Positions 17,810 through 26,657 are shown, counted from the first letter of the stretch. The stretch: DNA of 64,000 nucleotides from Rhodanobacteraceae bacterium (GCA_024234055.1 JACKOW010000002.1:732476-796475); one strand, 5' to 3'. Numbers and translations: made by a program. The notes: generated from the letters alone by a model not told the origin.

Positions 17810-18124
17810 TGCGAGCCACCTGTGTCGGCCCGACACTGCGCACCGGCCGTGAACCCGCCGTCGTAGGTCATGTTGTCCGCGTCAGCGGACTACGTGACAT
17901 CGAGTAGCGTCACGTAGCTCGCTACGCGAGCAACGTGACCTACAACGGCAAATCAACAACTTACGAACTGGGTTCATGGAGAGCCACCTGTGTCGGCCCG
18001 ACACTGCGCACGAGCCATGAACCCCCCGGCGTCATTGCGACCCCGGACTTGATCCGGGGGAAGCAATCCAGGGATGTGCGGCGCTAGCCTGGATTGCTTC
18101 GTCGCTGCGCTCCTCGCAATGACG
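17810..18124. repeat. Cluster of palindromic repeats upstream of the BlaI locus
   Basis: Two reverse-oriented copies of the GAGCCACCTGTGTCGGCC module lie at 17810-17856 and 17980-18024. Between them, 17868-17943 is a GTAGGTCA...TGACCTAC palindrome with nested arms. At 18029-18124 is a complete copy of the CATTGCGA/CAATCCAG palindrome, whose left arm carries CCCCGGACTTGATCCGGGG. No gene is supported between 17442 and 18463. Confidence 0.8.
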
Positions 18125-18290
18125 TATGAACAACTTACGATATGGGTTCATGGAGACCGCAGCGAAGCAATCCACCCGCGCAACGCCACGCTTGCGCAGA
18201 GGGCCAGACGCAGAGCCCGTCACCAACTTCACCCTGCCCTGCGCGACCAAACGAAGCCGGTCTGCAAGACCACATGCCGGAGCAAGAAAT

Positions 18291-18375
18291 GGATTGGCGG
18301 TGAGCGCAGCGAACCTCAACGACGAGGCGTCGCGGCATCGGCGATGTTGGGGTGCGCTGCGCTTACCTCAACCCA
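18291..18375. repeat. RAYT-associated REP-like repeat (GATTGGCGGTGAGCGCAGCG)
   Basis: It pairs GCGAACCTCAACG with CGATGTTGGGGTGCGC and ends CTTACCTCAACCC. It is a close relative of the repeats at 20634-20671, 20698-20779 and 21389-21474 around the RAYT gene. Confidence 0.75.
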
Positions 18376-18412
18376 TGCGGGCCATGCAGACTGGCCCCGG
18401 CTTGCACCTATC

Positions 18413-18453
18413 GATTACTCATGTAATCATCGCCACCGATTACACATGTAAGC
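18413..18453 (+). promoter_or_regulatory. Two BlaI-type operator sites
   Basis: GATTACTCATGTAATC and GATTACACATGTAAGC are near-identical 16-base inverted repeats 25 bases apart, ending 10 bases before the blaI-like ATG. BlaI/MecI repressors bind TACA-N-TGTA type dyads, so autorepression of the two-gene operon is likely. Confidence 0.75.
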
Positions 18454-18463
18454 GAATCGCATC

Positions 18464-18847
18464 ATGCGCTCGGACATTGAGGTCAGTGAAGCCGAATCGG
18501 TGGTCATGGAGGTGCTCTGGGAGCGCCATCCGGCTGCCGCGGAAGAGGTCGTCGCCGCGCTGAGCGGGCGCCAGGACTGGCAGGAAGCGACCATCAAGAC
18601 CCTGCTGAACCGGCTGCTCAACAAGGGTGCGATTCGTGCCGACAAGGAGGGTCGTCGCTACCTCTACTCACCGGTACTGGAGCGCGAGGCCTGGCTGTCG
18701 CGGCAGAGCGAAGGCCTGCTCGATCGATGGTTTGACGGGCGCGTGGCGCCGCTGGTAGCGCATTTCAGCGCGCAGCGCCGCCTGAGCGAGCGCGATATCG
18801 AAGAGTTGAAGAAGTTGATCGAGGGCCTTTCCGATGAGCGCAGCTGA
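18464..18847 (+). CDS. BlaI/MecI/CopY-family transcriptional repressor
   Basis: The product has 127 residues with the winged-helix family layout: VSEAESVVMEVLWE at 7-20, the recognition helix region QEATIKTLLNRLLNKG, the wing RRYLYSPV, and a C-terminal dimerisation helix. The family represses an operon until a membrane metallopeptidase sensor of the BlaR1/MecR1 type cleaves it. Such a sensor gene follows, overlapping by 14 bases, and two operator-like dyads lie immediately upstream. No beta-lactamase gene is adjacent, so the regulated function is unknown. Confidence 0.9.
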   Translation: MRSDIEVSEAESVVMEVLWERHPAAAEEVVAALSGRQDWQEATIKTLLNRLLNKGAIRADKEGRRYLYSPVLEREAWLSRQSEGLLDRWFDGRVAPLVAHFSAQRRLSERDIEELKKLIEGLSDERS

Positions 18848-20354
18848 TCTTCAGGCGGGACTTTCCTCGATGCTGGCCCTGAGCGCGGCGGTGTTGCTGG
18901 TGTATGCGCTGCGCTGGCCGGCGCGCCGCTGGCTGGGCGCGCGGGTGGCCTATGCCTTGTGGTGGCTCCCGCCCCTGGCGCTACTGGCCAGCCTGTTACC
19001 AGCGCCGGTTCGGGTGATCGAAATTCCTTCGGCCTCGGCATTCACGGGATTGGTGACCACCACGCTACCCGCACTCGCCAAGCAGGTCGCCCCGAGCGGC
19101 GTGGCGGTATGGCTGTGGCTGATCGGCAGCGTCGCCTTCCTGTCCCTGCTCGGCCTGCGCCAATGGGCTTGCGTGCATCGACTGCAGCCGATGACGCCGG
19201 ATGCGACAGGCGCATACCGCAGTTCCGCAATCTGCGCACCGATGGTGCTCGGCGGCTGGCGGGCACGCATCGTACTGCCGAGTGATTTCGAAGTGCGCTA
19301 CACCGCCGAACAGCGCGACTGGATGCTCGCCCACGAACGCTGCCACCTGGCCGCATTCGACGTCCACGCGCATGCACTGGCTGCGCTGCTCGTCTGTCTT
19401 GCCTGGTGGAACCCGCTGGCCTGGTGGGCCTGGCGCAGCTTCCGCCACGATCAGGAACTGGCCTGCGACGCCCGCGTGCTCGACCAGCGCCGGCACCCGA
19501 GCGCTCGCCGCAGCTACGCCCACGCGATGTTGAACATTCAATTGGCCGGGCAGCGTGCTCCCACGCCACTCGGCTGCCATTGGCCTGCCGGCCATCCCCT
19601 GAAGGAGCGTATCCGCATGCTGTCCCACCATCTGCCGAATGCGAGCAGCCGTCGTCGCGGTTTCCTGCTGGTTGCCCTGCTCTCCCTGACCTTCTCGCTC
19701 GCGGTCTACGCCGCCCAACCGGCCAAGCTGGTCAGCGCCGAGGCACCACTGTATGACGTGCGACTGCTGCTGAGCCGCCCGGGCCAGTCGCCGGTCATGC
19801 CCAGCCTGATCGTCCGCGGCGGCGAACGCTCCGGCATCCGCAGCGATGAGGTCGAGATCGACCTCACCGTCACCGCCGGCAACGACAACCTGCTGTGGAT
19901 AGCCACCGACATCCAGCTGGACGGAAAACCCGCCGGCGAGCCCACCCTCGCCCTGAAATCCGGCGAACCCGGATCGATTTCCGTCAAGCGCGACGACGGC
20001 AAGGACTTCGACCTCACCTTCTGGGTCAGCCCCCACCGCGGCGCCACACCGATAGACGGCCAGTCCGCCGATACCCTGGCCGACATACATACGCCCCCAC
20101 GCTACCCGGCTCAGGCCCTGCGCGACGGCATCGAAGGCAAGGTCATCGTCGCCTTCCAGGTCGACGCCACCGGTGTAGTCCGCGATGCGCGCATCGAATC
20201 CGCAGAGCCGCCCGGCGTCTTCGACGAAGCCGCTCTCTCCGCCGTGCGCAGCTGGTGGCTGAATCCAGCCAACCACGAAGGCGCCCTGCCGAGCTGGATG
20301 CAATCGCCCATCCATTTCAAACTTGGAGAAGACGACGCGCCCCCCGCGAGCTGA
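18834..20354 (+). CDS. M56 (BlaR1-like) membrane metallopeptidase with C-terminal TonB domain
   Basis: The product has 506 residues. Membrane segments are near 13-28, 40-56, 90-108, 182-200 and 277-292. The M56 zinc site HERCH is at 167-171 with a downstream acidic ligand in DQELACDARVL, on the cytoplasmic loop as in BlaR1. In place of a penicillin-binding sensor, the periplasmic part has a beta-rich region (about 300-400) and then a TonB C-terminal domain (about 410-490: PPRYPAQALRDG, GKVIVAFQVD, VRSWWLNPA). TonB domains pull on outer-membrane receptors, so the sensor may monitor an outer-membrane complex; this is inference. It shares an operon with the upstream repressor. Confidence 0.85.
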   Translation: MSAADLQAGLSSMLALSAAVLLVYALRWPARRWLGARVAYALWWLPPLALLASLLPAPVRVIEIPSASAFTGLVTTTLPALAKQVAPSGVAVWLWLIGSVAFLSLLGLRQWACVHRLQPMTPDATGAYRSSAICAPMVLGGWRARIVLPSDFEVRYTAEQRDWMLAHERCHLAAFDVHAHALAALLVCLAWWNPLAWWAWRSFRHDQELACDARVLDQRRHPSARRSYAHAMLNIQLAGQRAPTPLGCHWPAGHPLKERIRMLSHHLPNASSRRRGFLLVALLSLTFSLAVYAAQPAKLVSAEAPLYDVRLLLSRPGQSPVMPSLIVRGGERSGIRSDEVEIDLTVTAGNDNLLWIATDIQLDGKPAGEPTLALKSGEPGSISVKRDDGKDFDLTFWVSPHRGATPIDGQSADTLADIHTPPRYPAQALRDGIEGKVIVAFQVDATGVVRDARIESAEPPGVFDEAALSAVRSWWLNPANHEGALPSWMQSPIHFKLGEDDAPPAS

Positions 20355-20633
20355 GCGCCTGCGCGACACTCGGAAACGCGGATTGGCGACGAGAGAACCC
20401 ACAAGCCGCGGAATCCGATCGATGCCGGTCGCAAGGCGGAACCCGCGCACGACCCATCTGGCACGTGCGATTCACTCCCACAGGCGGATTCCGCCATCGG
20501 CGAAGCCGCTGGGCTGGGGGCTGGCGCCCATGATCGCGGCGAACGGCGGAATCCGCACGATGGCGCCGTGCGGGTTTCACCCTTCCAAAATCCAGGCGAT
20601 CCGACTCACGAGAATCTGCACCGAAGCAACGAA

Positions 20634-20779
20634 TAGGTTGGCGGTGAGCGCAGCGAACCCCAACGGCTTGAGTACCCATCCTATGCGTTGAGGAGTGGGT
20701 TGGCGGTGTGCAGCGAACCCAAACGGCGTGGGGTTGCGCCATCACCGATGTTGGGATGCGCTACGCTTACCCCAACCTA
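20634..20779. repeat. Pair of REP-like repeats upstream of the RAYT gene
   Basis: The unit at 20634-20671 is a half copy (GGTTGGCGGTGAGCGCAGCG). The unit at 20698-20779 is a full palindromic copy ending GCTTACCCCAACCTA. The 20355-20633 stretch before them shows no gene or clear repeat. Confidence 0.8.
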
Positions 20780-20842
20780 CTCAGGACTGTGGCCGAGGGG
20801 CAGCGAAAGCAAAGCTACCCGAGCATGTTGCATCATCAACCG

Positions 20843-21391
20843 ATGCGATACCGACGCACCTGGCAACCGGGCGGCACCTACTTCGTCACGGTCAATCTGG
20901 CTGATCGCTCCAGCCGCCTGTTGGAAGCCCAAGTGGATGCCCTGCGAAACGTGGTCCGACGGGTCAAGGCACGTCATCCGTTCGCTATCCTCGCTTGGGT
21001 AGTCATGCCCGACCATTTGCATGTGCTTTGGAAGCTGCCTGACGGCGACAGCGACAACGCAACGCGTTGGGCGCTCATCAAGGCCGGATTCTCGCGCACC
21101 ATTCCCGCCCGCGAACGAGTCAGTTCCAGTCGCCGCAGCAAAGGCGAACGCGGCATCTGGCAACGACGGTTTTGGGAACACCTCATCACCGACGAGGAAG
21201 ATCTTTCCCGTCACTTCGATTACATCCACATCAACCCGGTCAAGCACGGCCATGCCCGACGAGCAGCCGATTGGCCTTACAGTTCCATCCACCGATACAT
21301 CCGCGCCGGATGGATGACGGCCGAATGGGCCGCAGACCCCGAGGAAGCGAGCGTCGAAACGGGTGAGCGCAACCAGCCGCTCAAGGAATAG
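20843..21391 (+). CDS. REP-associated tyrosine transposase (RAYT)
   Basis: The product has 182 residues from MRYRRTWQPGGTYFVTVN, which matches the usual RAYT N-terminus; the longer open frame upstream runs through a REP and is discounted. RAYTs are Y1 HUH nucleases related to IS200/IS605. The metal-binding MPDHLHVLW and the segment FDYIHINPVKHG, with a candidate catalytic tyrosine, are both present. RAYTs cut and spread REP sequences in cis-flanking position. Here REP-like copies flank the gene on both sides, and the 3' copy starts inside its stop codon. It looks intact. Confidence 0.92.
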   Translation: MRYRRTWQPGGTYFVTVNLADRSSRLLEAQVDALRNVVRRVKARHPFAILAWVVMPDHLHVLWKLPDGDSDNATRWALIKAGFSRTIPARERVSSSRRSKGERGIWQRRFWEHLITDEEDLSRHFDYIHINPVKHGHARRAADWPYSSIHRYIRAGWMTAEWAADPEEASVETGERNQPLKE

Positions 21392-21474
21392 GTTGGCGGT
21401 GAGCGGAGCGAACCCCAACGCCGGGGCGTCGCGGCATCACCGATGTTGGGGTGCGCTACGCTTACCCCAACCTA
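21389..21474. repeat. REP-like repeat downstream of the RAYT gene
   Basis: It begins TAGGTTGGCGGTGAGCGG, so its first bases are the RAYT stop codon, and ends GCTTACCCCAACCTA. The two halves CGAACCCCAACG and CGATGTTGGGGTGCG pair. It closely matches the upstream copies. Confidence 0.82.
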
Positions 21475-21583
21475 TGCGGGCTATGCGGGCTGAACAACGG
21501 CATGGACTTCAAATGAACGATCCCGATGGCTTCCGAAGTAAGGAATGTGACGGGGTTAGTCCGAGTGCCATAGCCACCTTATA

Positions 21584-22387
21584 CTATTCGGCAGCCTTCG
21601 GCGACTCTTTCACATTTCCCTCGTAAGCGTGAGCAAGCGCCAACTCATGGTTTGATGCAACTGAGTATGCACGACTCACCGGAGCTGGAGGTTCCCTAAG
21701 CCCGAGAAGCACAACAAATAGGGCAAGTCCAAGAAACAATCCTACACCGAAAATTCCAATCAAGTCAGCTTCCCCGTTGTACCAGTGCCCGCCGAATGAC
21801 CGAGTTGCCAAAATTAGCCCATAGAGCAACAGCCCATATAACAACAACGACAAGCCAGCTATGGTTGCGCACGCAAAGATTGTCGGACGATGATTGTTAG
21901 GAAAGAAGTCCACGAATACACCACTCTTTATTTGCATCTTATTTTGACCAATTCCACTTACAATTCTCGCCAAGGGATGTTTGGCGGAGGCAACTGGCCT
22001 AACGTCGACTCTCACTGGCGCATCCGAATCTACTGAAAATTCAAATGCCCACGTATCTTCGGGCGGAAACCGCATAAATTCAATCTCCCAACATTTAGAA
22101 TGGGCAATTGAACTCCTGACTCTAGCGTTTCCACAATAGATAGCTGCGTCACCAAGATGAAGCCGACCTCCTTCCGACGGCCTAAAAGAAATTAAATGCT
22201 CTCCGATCAAGGGCACACGCTCCTTGTTATGAATCAATAGCTGAATCCTGTACTCGCGCTTGTGAGTCAGAGGGCAATCCCTTTCCCATCGACTGGCACC
22301 AAAGGTAAAGAAGTGCCGGGAGATCCAACTAAGGTACCCAGTCAGCAGAAGACCAAAAGAAGCGACCATATAAATATATGCGGTCAT
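21584..22387 (-). CDS. Membrane protein of unknown function, partner of the PAS sensor
   Basis: I do not recognise this family. The product has 267 residues: a membrane segment at 3-23, a soluble beta-rich domain at about 45-145 (repeated hydrophobic strands, with HKREYRIQLLIHN and TWAFEFSVDS), then two membrane segments at about 168-192 and 208-230, and a polar tail. Its ATG overlaps the stop codon of the upstream PAS-domain gene by four bases, so the two are translationally coupled. Base composition is clearly poorer in G+C than the surrounding genes and codon use is more relaxed, which suggests acquisition from outside. It could be the output partner of the sensor; that is inference from coupling only. 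Confidence 0.7.
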   Translation of the reverse strand: MTAYIYMVASFGLLLTGYLSWISRHFFTFGASRWERDCPLTHKREYRIQLLIHNKERVPLIGEHLISFRPSEGGRLHLGDAAIYCGNARVRSSIAHSKCWEIEFMRFPPEDTWAFEFSVDSDAPVRVDVRPVASAKHPLARIVSGIGQNKMQIKSGVFVDFFPNNHRPTIFACATIAGLSLLLYGLLLYGLILATRSFGGHWYNGEADLIGIFGVGLFLGLALFVVLLGLREPPAPVSRAYSVASNHELALAHAYEGNVKESPKAAE

Positions 22388-24225
22388 ACTGTCTCCTCGA
22401 GCAAAGCCACCAAGCGCCGATCATCAACAATCTCGGCAATAGCAAATGCATGCAACTCTTTTCCGGAATAGACCACTCGACTCGCTCTTACTCTAGCCCA
22501 CTGTCTCGCATGAATGACGAAACAATAAAATTCGATGCTCCCGACTTGCAGCAACTCCGCCAATTTGGACCTTTCTATCCTCTTGGCGCTTACCTCGCCA
22601 TCACTTTGCCCGATATGACAAATACGCTCAACCTGTTTAAGCAGACTCATCCCGGCAAGACGCCCCTGTGTGCCGACGCCCATTATCTCCTCCATGCGAT
22701 TGTTTGCATAGCTCACGATATCTAGAATGTCGCCGCTGTTCATGATCTCACAATAGCCGACCGGCAAACTCTTGAGCAAGGCCGCACGGTCGCGCTGCAC
22801 AGCATCTCGCCGCAGGCTATTTCTTATGGAGATCAACAACCCGCCACCGATTGCAAGCAGAATTAATCCAACAACGAAAACTTCGATAATTGGCCTTGGT
22901 TTCGAGGCAGTCGCGATCCATCCTCCACGACCAAATCTAACGGGGGCTGGGATAAAGAACCCGTACTCGCCATCAACAAATATCGGCACTACCTGGCCAC
23001 CAGAGCTATTCTTAGCTGAATCTGTTTCATAATTTGACGCATCATCGGGTTCGCGAAAAGAACCCTCAACATGACCTGCACGAGGCTCTTCCTCTACCCA
23101 CCTAAAATTCACTGAAAGGACGCGATCCAGCTCGACTGACAAACTTTTGACCCCGGCGGCATTCAAAGCAAGATCCGTACAAATTACGCCCAACACTTCG
23201 AGACTGCCCGGTTGGTGACTGACGGTATTGCAGACGGTTTCGACAAAACCCTTCCCCGCAATATCAAGGTATGGCAACGTGTGGTAAGATTCCGCGGTCG
23301 GCTCCCACATTTTTCTGGCATATGAGGATTGCGCCCAAAGCTTTGTCTTGTTTGCATCTAGGACAGAGAAAGACGGCTCTGGCGACCAAATTCTCAGAAC
23401 ACTGTTGGGCGAAATGAAATAGGCCTGTACAAAATCAATGCGCCCTCTACCTCGAGTGTCGTCATTTGGCAAGAGCGCTACAACAGCATCAAGCAATTGG
23501 GCGACTGCTGCGTCCTTGATCGCACCGGGGCTGGGCAGCAAATCTTCGAAACCTCGCGACCGCATATTGGACATTCCAGCCTGAACTGGAATGATCGATG
23601 TTGCGCTCCCGACAGGCATCTCGTTGCACCAAGCCGTTAGTGACGTCGACTCAATGCCGCTTCTACAAGCATGCATATTGAGCGCCAAGAGTGCCTTGGA
23701 TCGATCTGAATCGACCAAATCGAAATTTTCTCGCGCCTTATTTAGCTTGGCCATGAGGAACTCTTGATCTCTCAAGCTTCGTGCGATCCCAAACTGTTCA
23801 ATCGCACCTATGCGATCCGAATCGAATTGACTTCCGGGCAATACCGCCAAAGTAGCCAAATTGATAAACGCTTTTCTGACGTCGCTCGCCGATTTTAGCG
23901 CAACGGATGTTTCCGAACTGAAGTCTTCGCGAAAAATTCGCTCAGCGGCTCGGGTAAGCAGAACCTGAACTCCCGCATAGGGAAGATCGTCCCGCGGCTC
24001 AATTTGCTGACGGAGGTTTTCTACCGCCTCGTGGGAAAGCAGTCTTCTAATATGGGTGTCTCTATTTACCCACGCGACGCAGATTGCACACCCTGTTGCC
24101 ACAAAAAGGCAAGCCACCAATAGATATGCCTCGCCTTCGTTTAAAAGGCGCATCAATCGATTTCGCACCCGCTTCGGGAGTGTCCGCAGTACAGGGCCAA
24201 GTTCGTTGTTATGCGACATACGCAA
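22384..24225 (-). CDS. Membrane sensor with large extracytoplasmic domain and terminal PAS domain
   Basis: The product has 613 residues. A membrane segment lies near 33-53. A periplasmic region of about 390 residues follows and resembles a ligand-sensing cache-type domain by architecture only. A second membrane segment lies near 452-472. The cytoplasmic end (about 485-610) reads as a PAS domain, with LLKSLPVGYCEI, VSYANNRMEEIMG and WARVRASRVVY. No kinase, GGDEF, phosphatase or methyl-accepting domain follows, so the protein senses but lacks a known output. It overlaps the downstream membrane protein gene by four bases. G+C content is visibly lower than in flanking genes, and the pair sits next to the RAYT/REP region. 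Confidence 0.75.
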   Translation of the reverse strand: MRMSHNNELGPVLRTLPKRVRNRLMRLLNEGEAYLLVACLFVATGCAICVAWVNRDTHIRRLLSHEAVENLRQQIEPRDDLPYAGVQVLLTRAAERIFREDFSSETSVALKSASDVRKAFINLATLAVLPGSQFDSDRIGAIEQFGIARSLRDQEFLMAKLNKARENFDLVDSDRSKALLALNMHACRSGIESTSLTAWCNEMPVGSATSIIPVQAGMSNMRSRGFEDLLPSPGAIKDAAVAQLLDAVVALLPNDDTRGRGRIDFVQAYFISPNSVLRIWSPEPSFSVLDANKTKLWAQSSYARKMWEPTAESYHTLPYLDIAGKGFVETVCNTVSHQPGSLEVLGVICTDLALNAAGVKSLSVELDRVLSVNFRWVEEEPRAGHVEGSFREPDDASNYETDSAKNSSGGQVVPIFVDGEYGFFIPAPVRFGRGGWIATASKPRPIIEVFVVGLILLAIGGGLLISIRNSLRRDAVQRDRAALLKSLPVGYCEIMNSGDILDIVSYANNRMEEIMGVGTQGRLAGMSLLKQVERICHIGQSDGEVSAKRIERSKLAELLQVGSIEFYCFVIHARQWARVRASRVVYSGKELHAFAIAEIVDDRRLVALLEETV

Positions 24226-24313
24226 GACTCGCCGACGAAGTTTTTCTCATTGTCATACAAGGACCTTCTGCTGGCCTAGCGGCATGCTAGGTTTCCTCGG
24301 GTAGTCAGATACG

Positions 24314-24721
24314 TCACCTCTCCCACCCCTCCTCCCCCAACTGCCTCTTCATCTCCGCCACATCCCGCAACTGCACCATCAAGGTGCCGTTGGTGGTGGT
24401 GCCGTTGAGGCCCATGTAGCTGTGGTGGCTGTTGTCCTTGAACAGCACGACTTGCTTGCCCTCATGGATCATGGGCACGAGTTGAATTTTTCGTGTCTTG
24501 CCGTTGGACATGGTCAGTTCGCGTTCGTACATGCCGGTGAAGGTTTCGGCGAACACGAAGTTCTGTTTGACCTCGTCGATGGAGACCATGAATTCCTTCT
24601 TCGACATATCGGGTTCGCCCGGACTAATGCTGGCGACGGCCGTTGGCAGATTGGCGGCCAGCAGGCCGGCGGCGAAGCCGGTGGCAATCAGCAGTGTGGC
24701 CTTGAGGGTGCTCAGGTTCAT
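24314..24721 (-). CDS. Small exported protein of unknown function
   Basis: The product has 135 residues. The start MNLSTLKATLLIATG gives a short signal peptide or membrane anchor (hydrophobic to about residue 30, then TAVAS). The mature part is hydrophilic, with the segments KQNFVFAETFTGMYER and KIQLVPMIHEGKQVVLF. I do not recognise the family. The long open frame upstream of this start is through repeat-rich non-coding DNA and was discarded. It is 88 bases upstream of the PAS-sensor gene on the same strand, but its G+C content is like the rest of the genome, so it is probably not part of that module. Confidence 0.65.
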   Translation of the reverse strand: MNLSTLKATLLIATGFAAGLLAANLPTAVASISPGEPDMSKKEFMVSIDEVKQNFVFAETFTGMYERELTMSNGKTRKIQLVPMIHEGKQVVLFKDNSHHSYMGLNGTTTNGTLMVQLRDVAEMKRQLGEEGWER

Positions 24722-24939
24722 GACGGGTCTCCGGTGTTCGGCATGCGTTGATTGGAAGCTACGAGTTGAGCTCAACTCTGGCGCGTTTGGGCTCTTCGGT
24801 TGCAAGTGTCGCCAGGGCGATGATCGTCTCACGGGCGAGTTGATCTGTCGCTTTGAATGACCTGGGTATCGGATTGTTCTGCGGCGCGTCGATGTGAGAA
24901 ATCGGGGTGGCGGGCACGACTCGGCGGCACGGGAGCTGC

Positions 24940-25160
24940 GCTGGGATCGCCGAGTTGTACTCGGCAGGCTTTGGCGTTTCCGGCGGGCGTGGGGGAGAAG
25001 CGTCCAGACGAGGCTGGACCTACAAATGCAGGAGGAGCGTCCAGACAAGTCTGGACCTACAGGAGCTTGTGAAGCGTCGGGGCTCGGTTGCACTGACAGG
25101 AACGGGATTGCTGGGTTGCAGAGGAAGAGCGCCGAGTGCAACTCGGCGATCCCAGGGGTG
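24940..25160. repeat. Inverted pairs of short repeats between divergent genes
   Basis: GGGATCGCCGAGTTGTACTC near 24949 is matched in reverse by GAGTGCAACTCGGCGATCCC near 25135. Two tandem copies of GCGTCCAGAC...CTGGACCTACA lie between them near 25002 and 25039. Members of both families recur near 26658, 27871, 49140 and 49421. The 24722-25262 gap contains no supported gene. Confidence 0.7.
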
Positions 25161-25262
25161 GCGGCATCGAAAGTAGCGATGCCTCGGTGCTTCGGCCGGT
25201 TGGCAGCGGCTCTCGCTGCATTGCGTATCTGATCGGGTATCTTCCCTGCGCAAGGCCAGATC

Positions 25263-26612
25263 ATGTCCGTCCGTCGCCGTACCTTCCTGCATGCGGGGCT
25301 TGCTGCTACCGTCGCGGCTCTGTTGCCGGGTTCCGCCGCCCTCGCCGACTACTGGGTGCCGCCGCAGCCCTATTCGCCGCCGAATCCGGGGTCTACGCCG
25401 AGTTTGGCGGATTGGCTGGCGAGCCATTCTGTCATTGCTGACTCGATCATCTGGCAGCGCACCGATGGAGTGGTCGCCGCGTATCGCCAGTGGCCGCAGC
25501 GTGATCGTGATCGCCTGGCGATGTACTTTCACCTGGCATTCCAGGGCCTGCCGAGCGGGCTTCCGCTGTTTCCGGCGAATGTGATGCCGCTGCGCACCAA
25601 TGCCTTCGGGATCTCTGCCAATGACGCGCGCGATTTCTACATGGCCTACGTGGGCCACATGCTGGCAGTCGAGGTGCGCGGGGATCTGGCCTGGTCGCTG
25701 ACCTCCATCTGGAACTCGCAGGAACTGGAGATTCTGTTCGATGGGCGGCAGTACTTCGAACTCCTCCCTGATTCAAGCACCTATGGCACCGTGGGTCATT
25801 CGACGCTGGCGCCACCGGACTATGTCTATGGCTTCCTGCGCGCAAACCAGATGCTGGGCCCAGCACCCTCTGGGGCTACGGATCCATCCAGCGCGCGCAA
25901 GAGTGCTTACACCCGCCTTGTGTCCTGGTGCGGCGACAAGATGTCGCACTTCACTGGTTCGATCTCCAGCCTGGCCAATGCCGACGAGCACTGGCACTAC
26001 CGCGGTCCGCCACCGGTGGCGCGGGTGATCTCCGGCACCGTCAACACCTCGTTTTCTCCGCTGCTGCATCACTTTACGGCCGGATGCATCGGAACGACTG
26101 CATTCCTGCGATCCGTCGCCCGTGCGATGAATCTGGCTGTGGAAATACGTGTGGTGGGAACACACACGGCGCCACGAATGATGGCCGACGATCTGTACCT
26201 GACCCACGGCGATGACCCCTACAGACGCATCCTGACATTGTCCACGGCACCCGTACCCGCCAGCCTCACCTGCCCGACCGAGGAGCTGTTCATTGACGGA
26301 AATACCTATTTCGACTGGTTTTTCCTTCAATTCTCTCCGTCGAACCCCAACAAGAACGTCGGCCGTCGAAGCACCGAACTTGCCGCCGCCTACCTGCCCC
26401 TGGGTCTGCTCGACTTCTACCTGCAAGATCAGCAGCATGGATACTCGCACGCCAACGGCACCGTGGCCGCCGCGTTGGCATCACGCTACAGTCTGGACGA
26501 ACTCGAACAGATGCAACTCTGGCAGCAGATGGACAGCAAGATCGCCGCCCACGGTGGCCCCGCCGGAATTGCCGCTCAGATGGCCAAGGTGACTGCGGAG
26601 AAGCACGTCTGA
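25263..26612 (+). CDS. Tat-exported protein with transglutaminase-like core
   Basis: The product has 449 residues. A Tat signal (SVRRRTFLHAGLAA, then a hydrophobic stretch ending in AALA) targets it to the periplasm. The middle shows HHFTAGCIGTTAFLRSVARA (C275), followed by a strand VEIRVVGTH (H301) and acidic DDLYLTHGDDPY. This Cys-His-Asp order and the helix after the Cys resemble transglutaminase/papain-like folds, but I cannot confirm it. The rest has no recognised motif. It is divergent from the small exported protein and transcribed alone. Function unassigned. Confidence 0.7.
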   Translation: MSVRRRTFLHAGLAATVAALLPGSAALADYWVPPQPYSPPNPGSTPSLADWLASHSVIADSIIWQRTDGVVAAYRQWPQRDRDRLAMYFHLAFQGLPSGLPLFPANVMPLRTNAFGISANDARDFYMAYVGHMLAVEVRGDLAWSLTSIWNSQELEILFDGRQYFELLPDSSTYGTVGHSTLAPPDYVYGFLRANQMLGPAPSGATDPSSARKSAYTRLVSWCGDKMSHFTGSISSLANADEHWHYRGPPPVARVISGTVNTSFSPLLHHFTAGCIGTTAFLRSVARAMNLAVEIRVVGTHTAPRMMADDLYLTHGDDPYRRILTLSTAPVPASLTCPTEELFIDGNTYFDWFFLQFSPSNPNKNVGRRSTELAAAYLPLGLLDFYLQDQQHGYSHANGTVAAALASRYSLDELEQMQLWQQMDSKIAAHGGPAGIAAQMAKVTAEKHV

Positions 26613-26657
26613 GCATGAATCGGTACTCGGCATCTTCCGGCTTTGTAGTCGGTAGGC

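Noticed and set aside
18074..18451. Open frames of 120-145 codons upstream of the BlaI gene
   Set aside because: They read through the palindromic repeats and the operator dyads; no start signal or motif supports them.
20708..20842. N-terminal extension of the RAYT by 45 residues
   Set aside because: The extension is encoded by a REP-like repeat and has no family match. The internal ATG gives the normal RAYT start.
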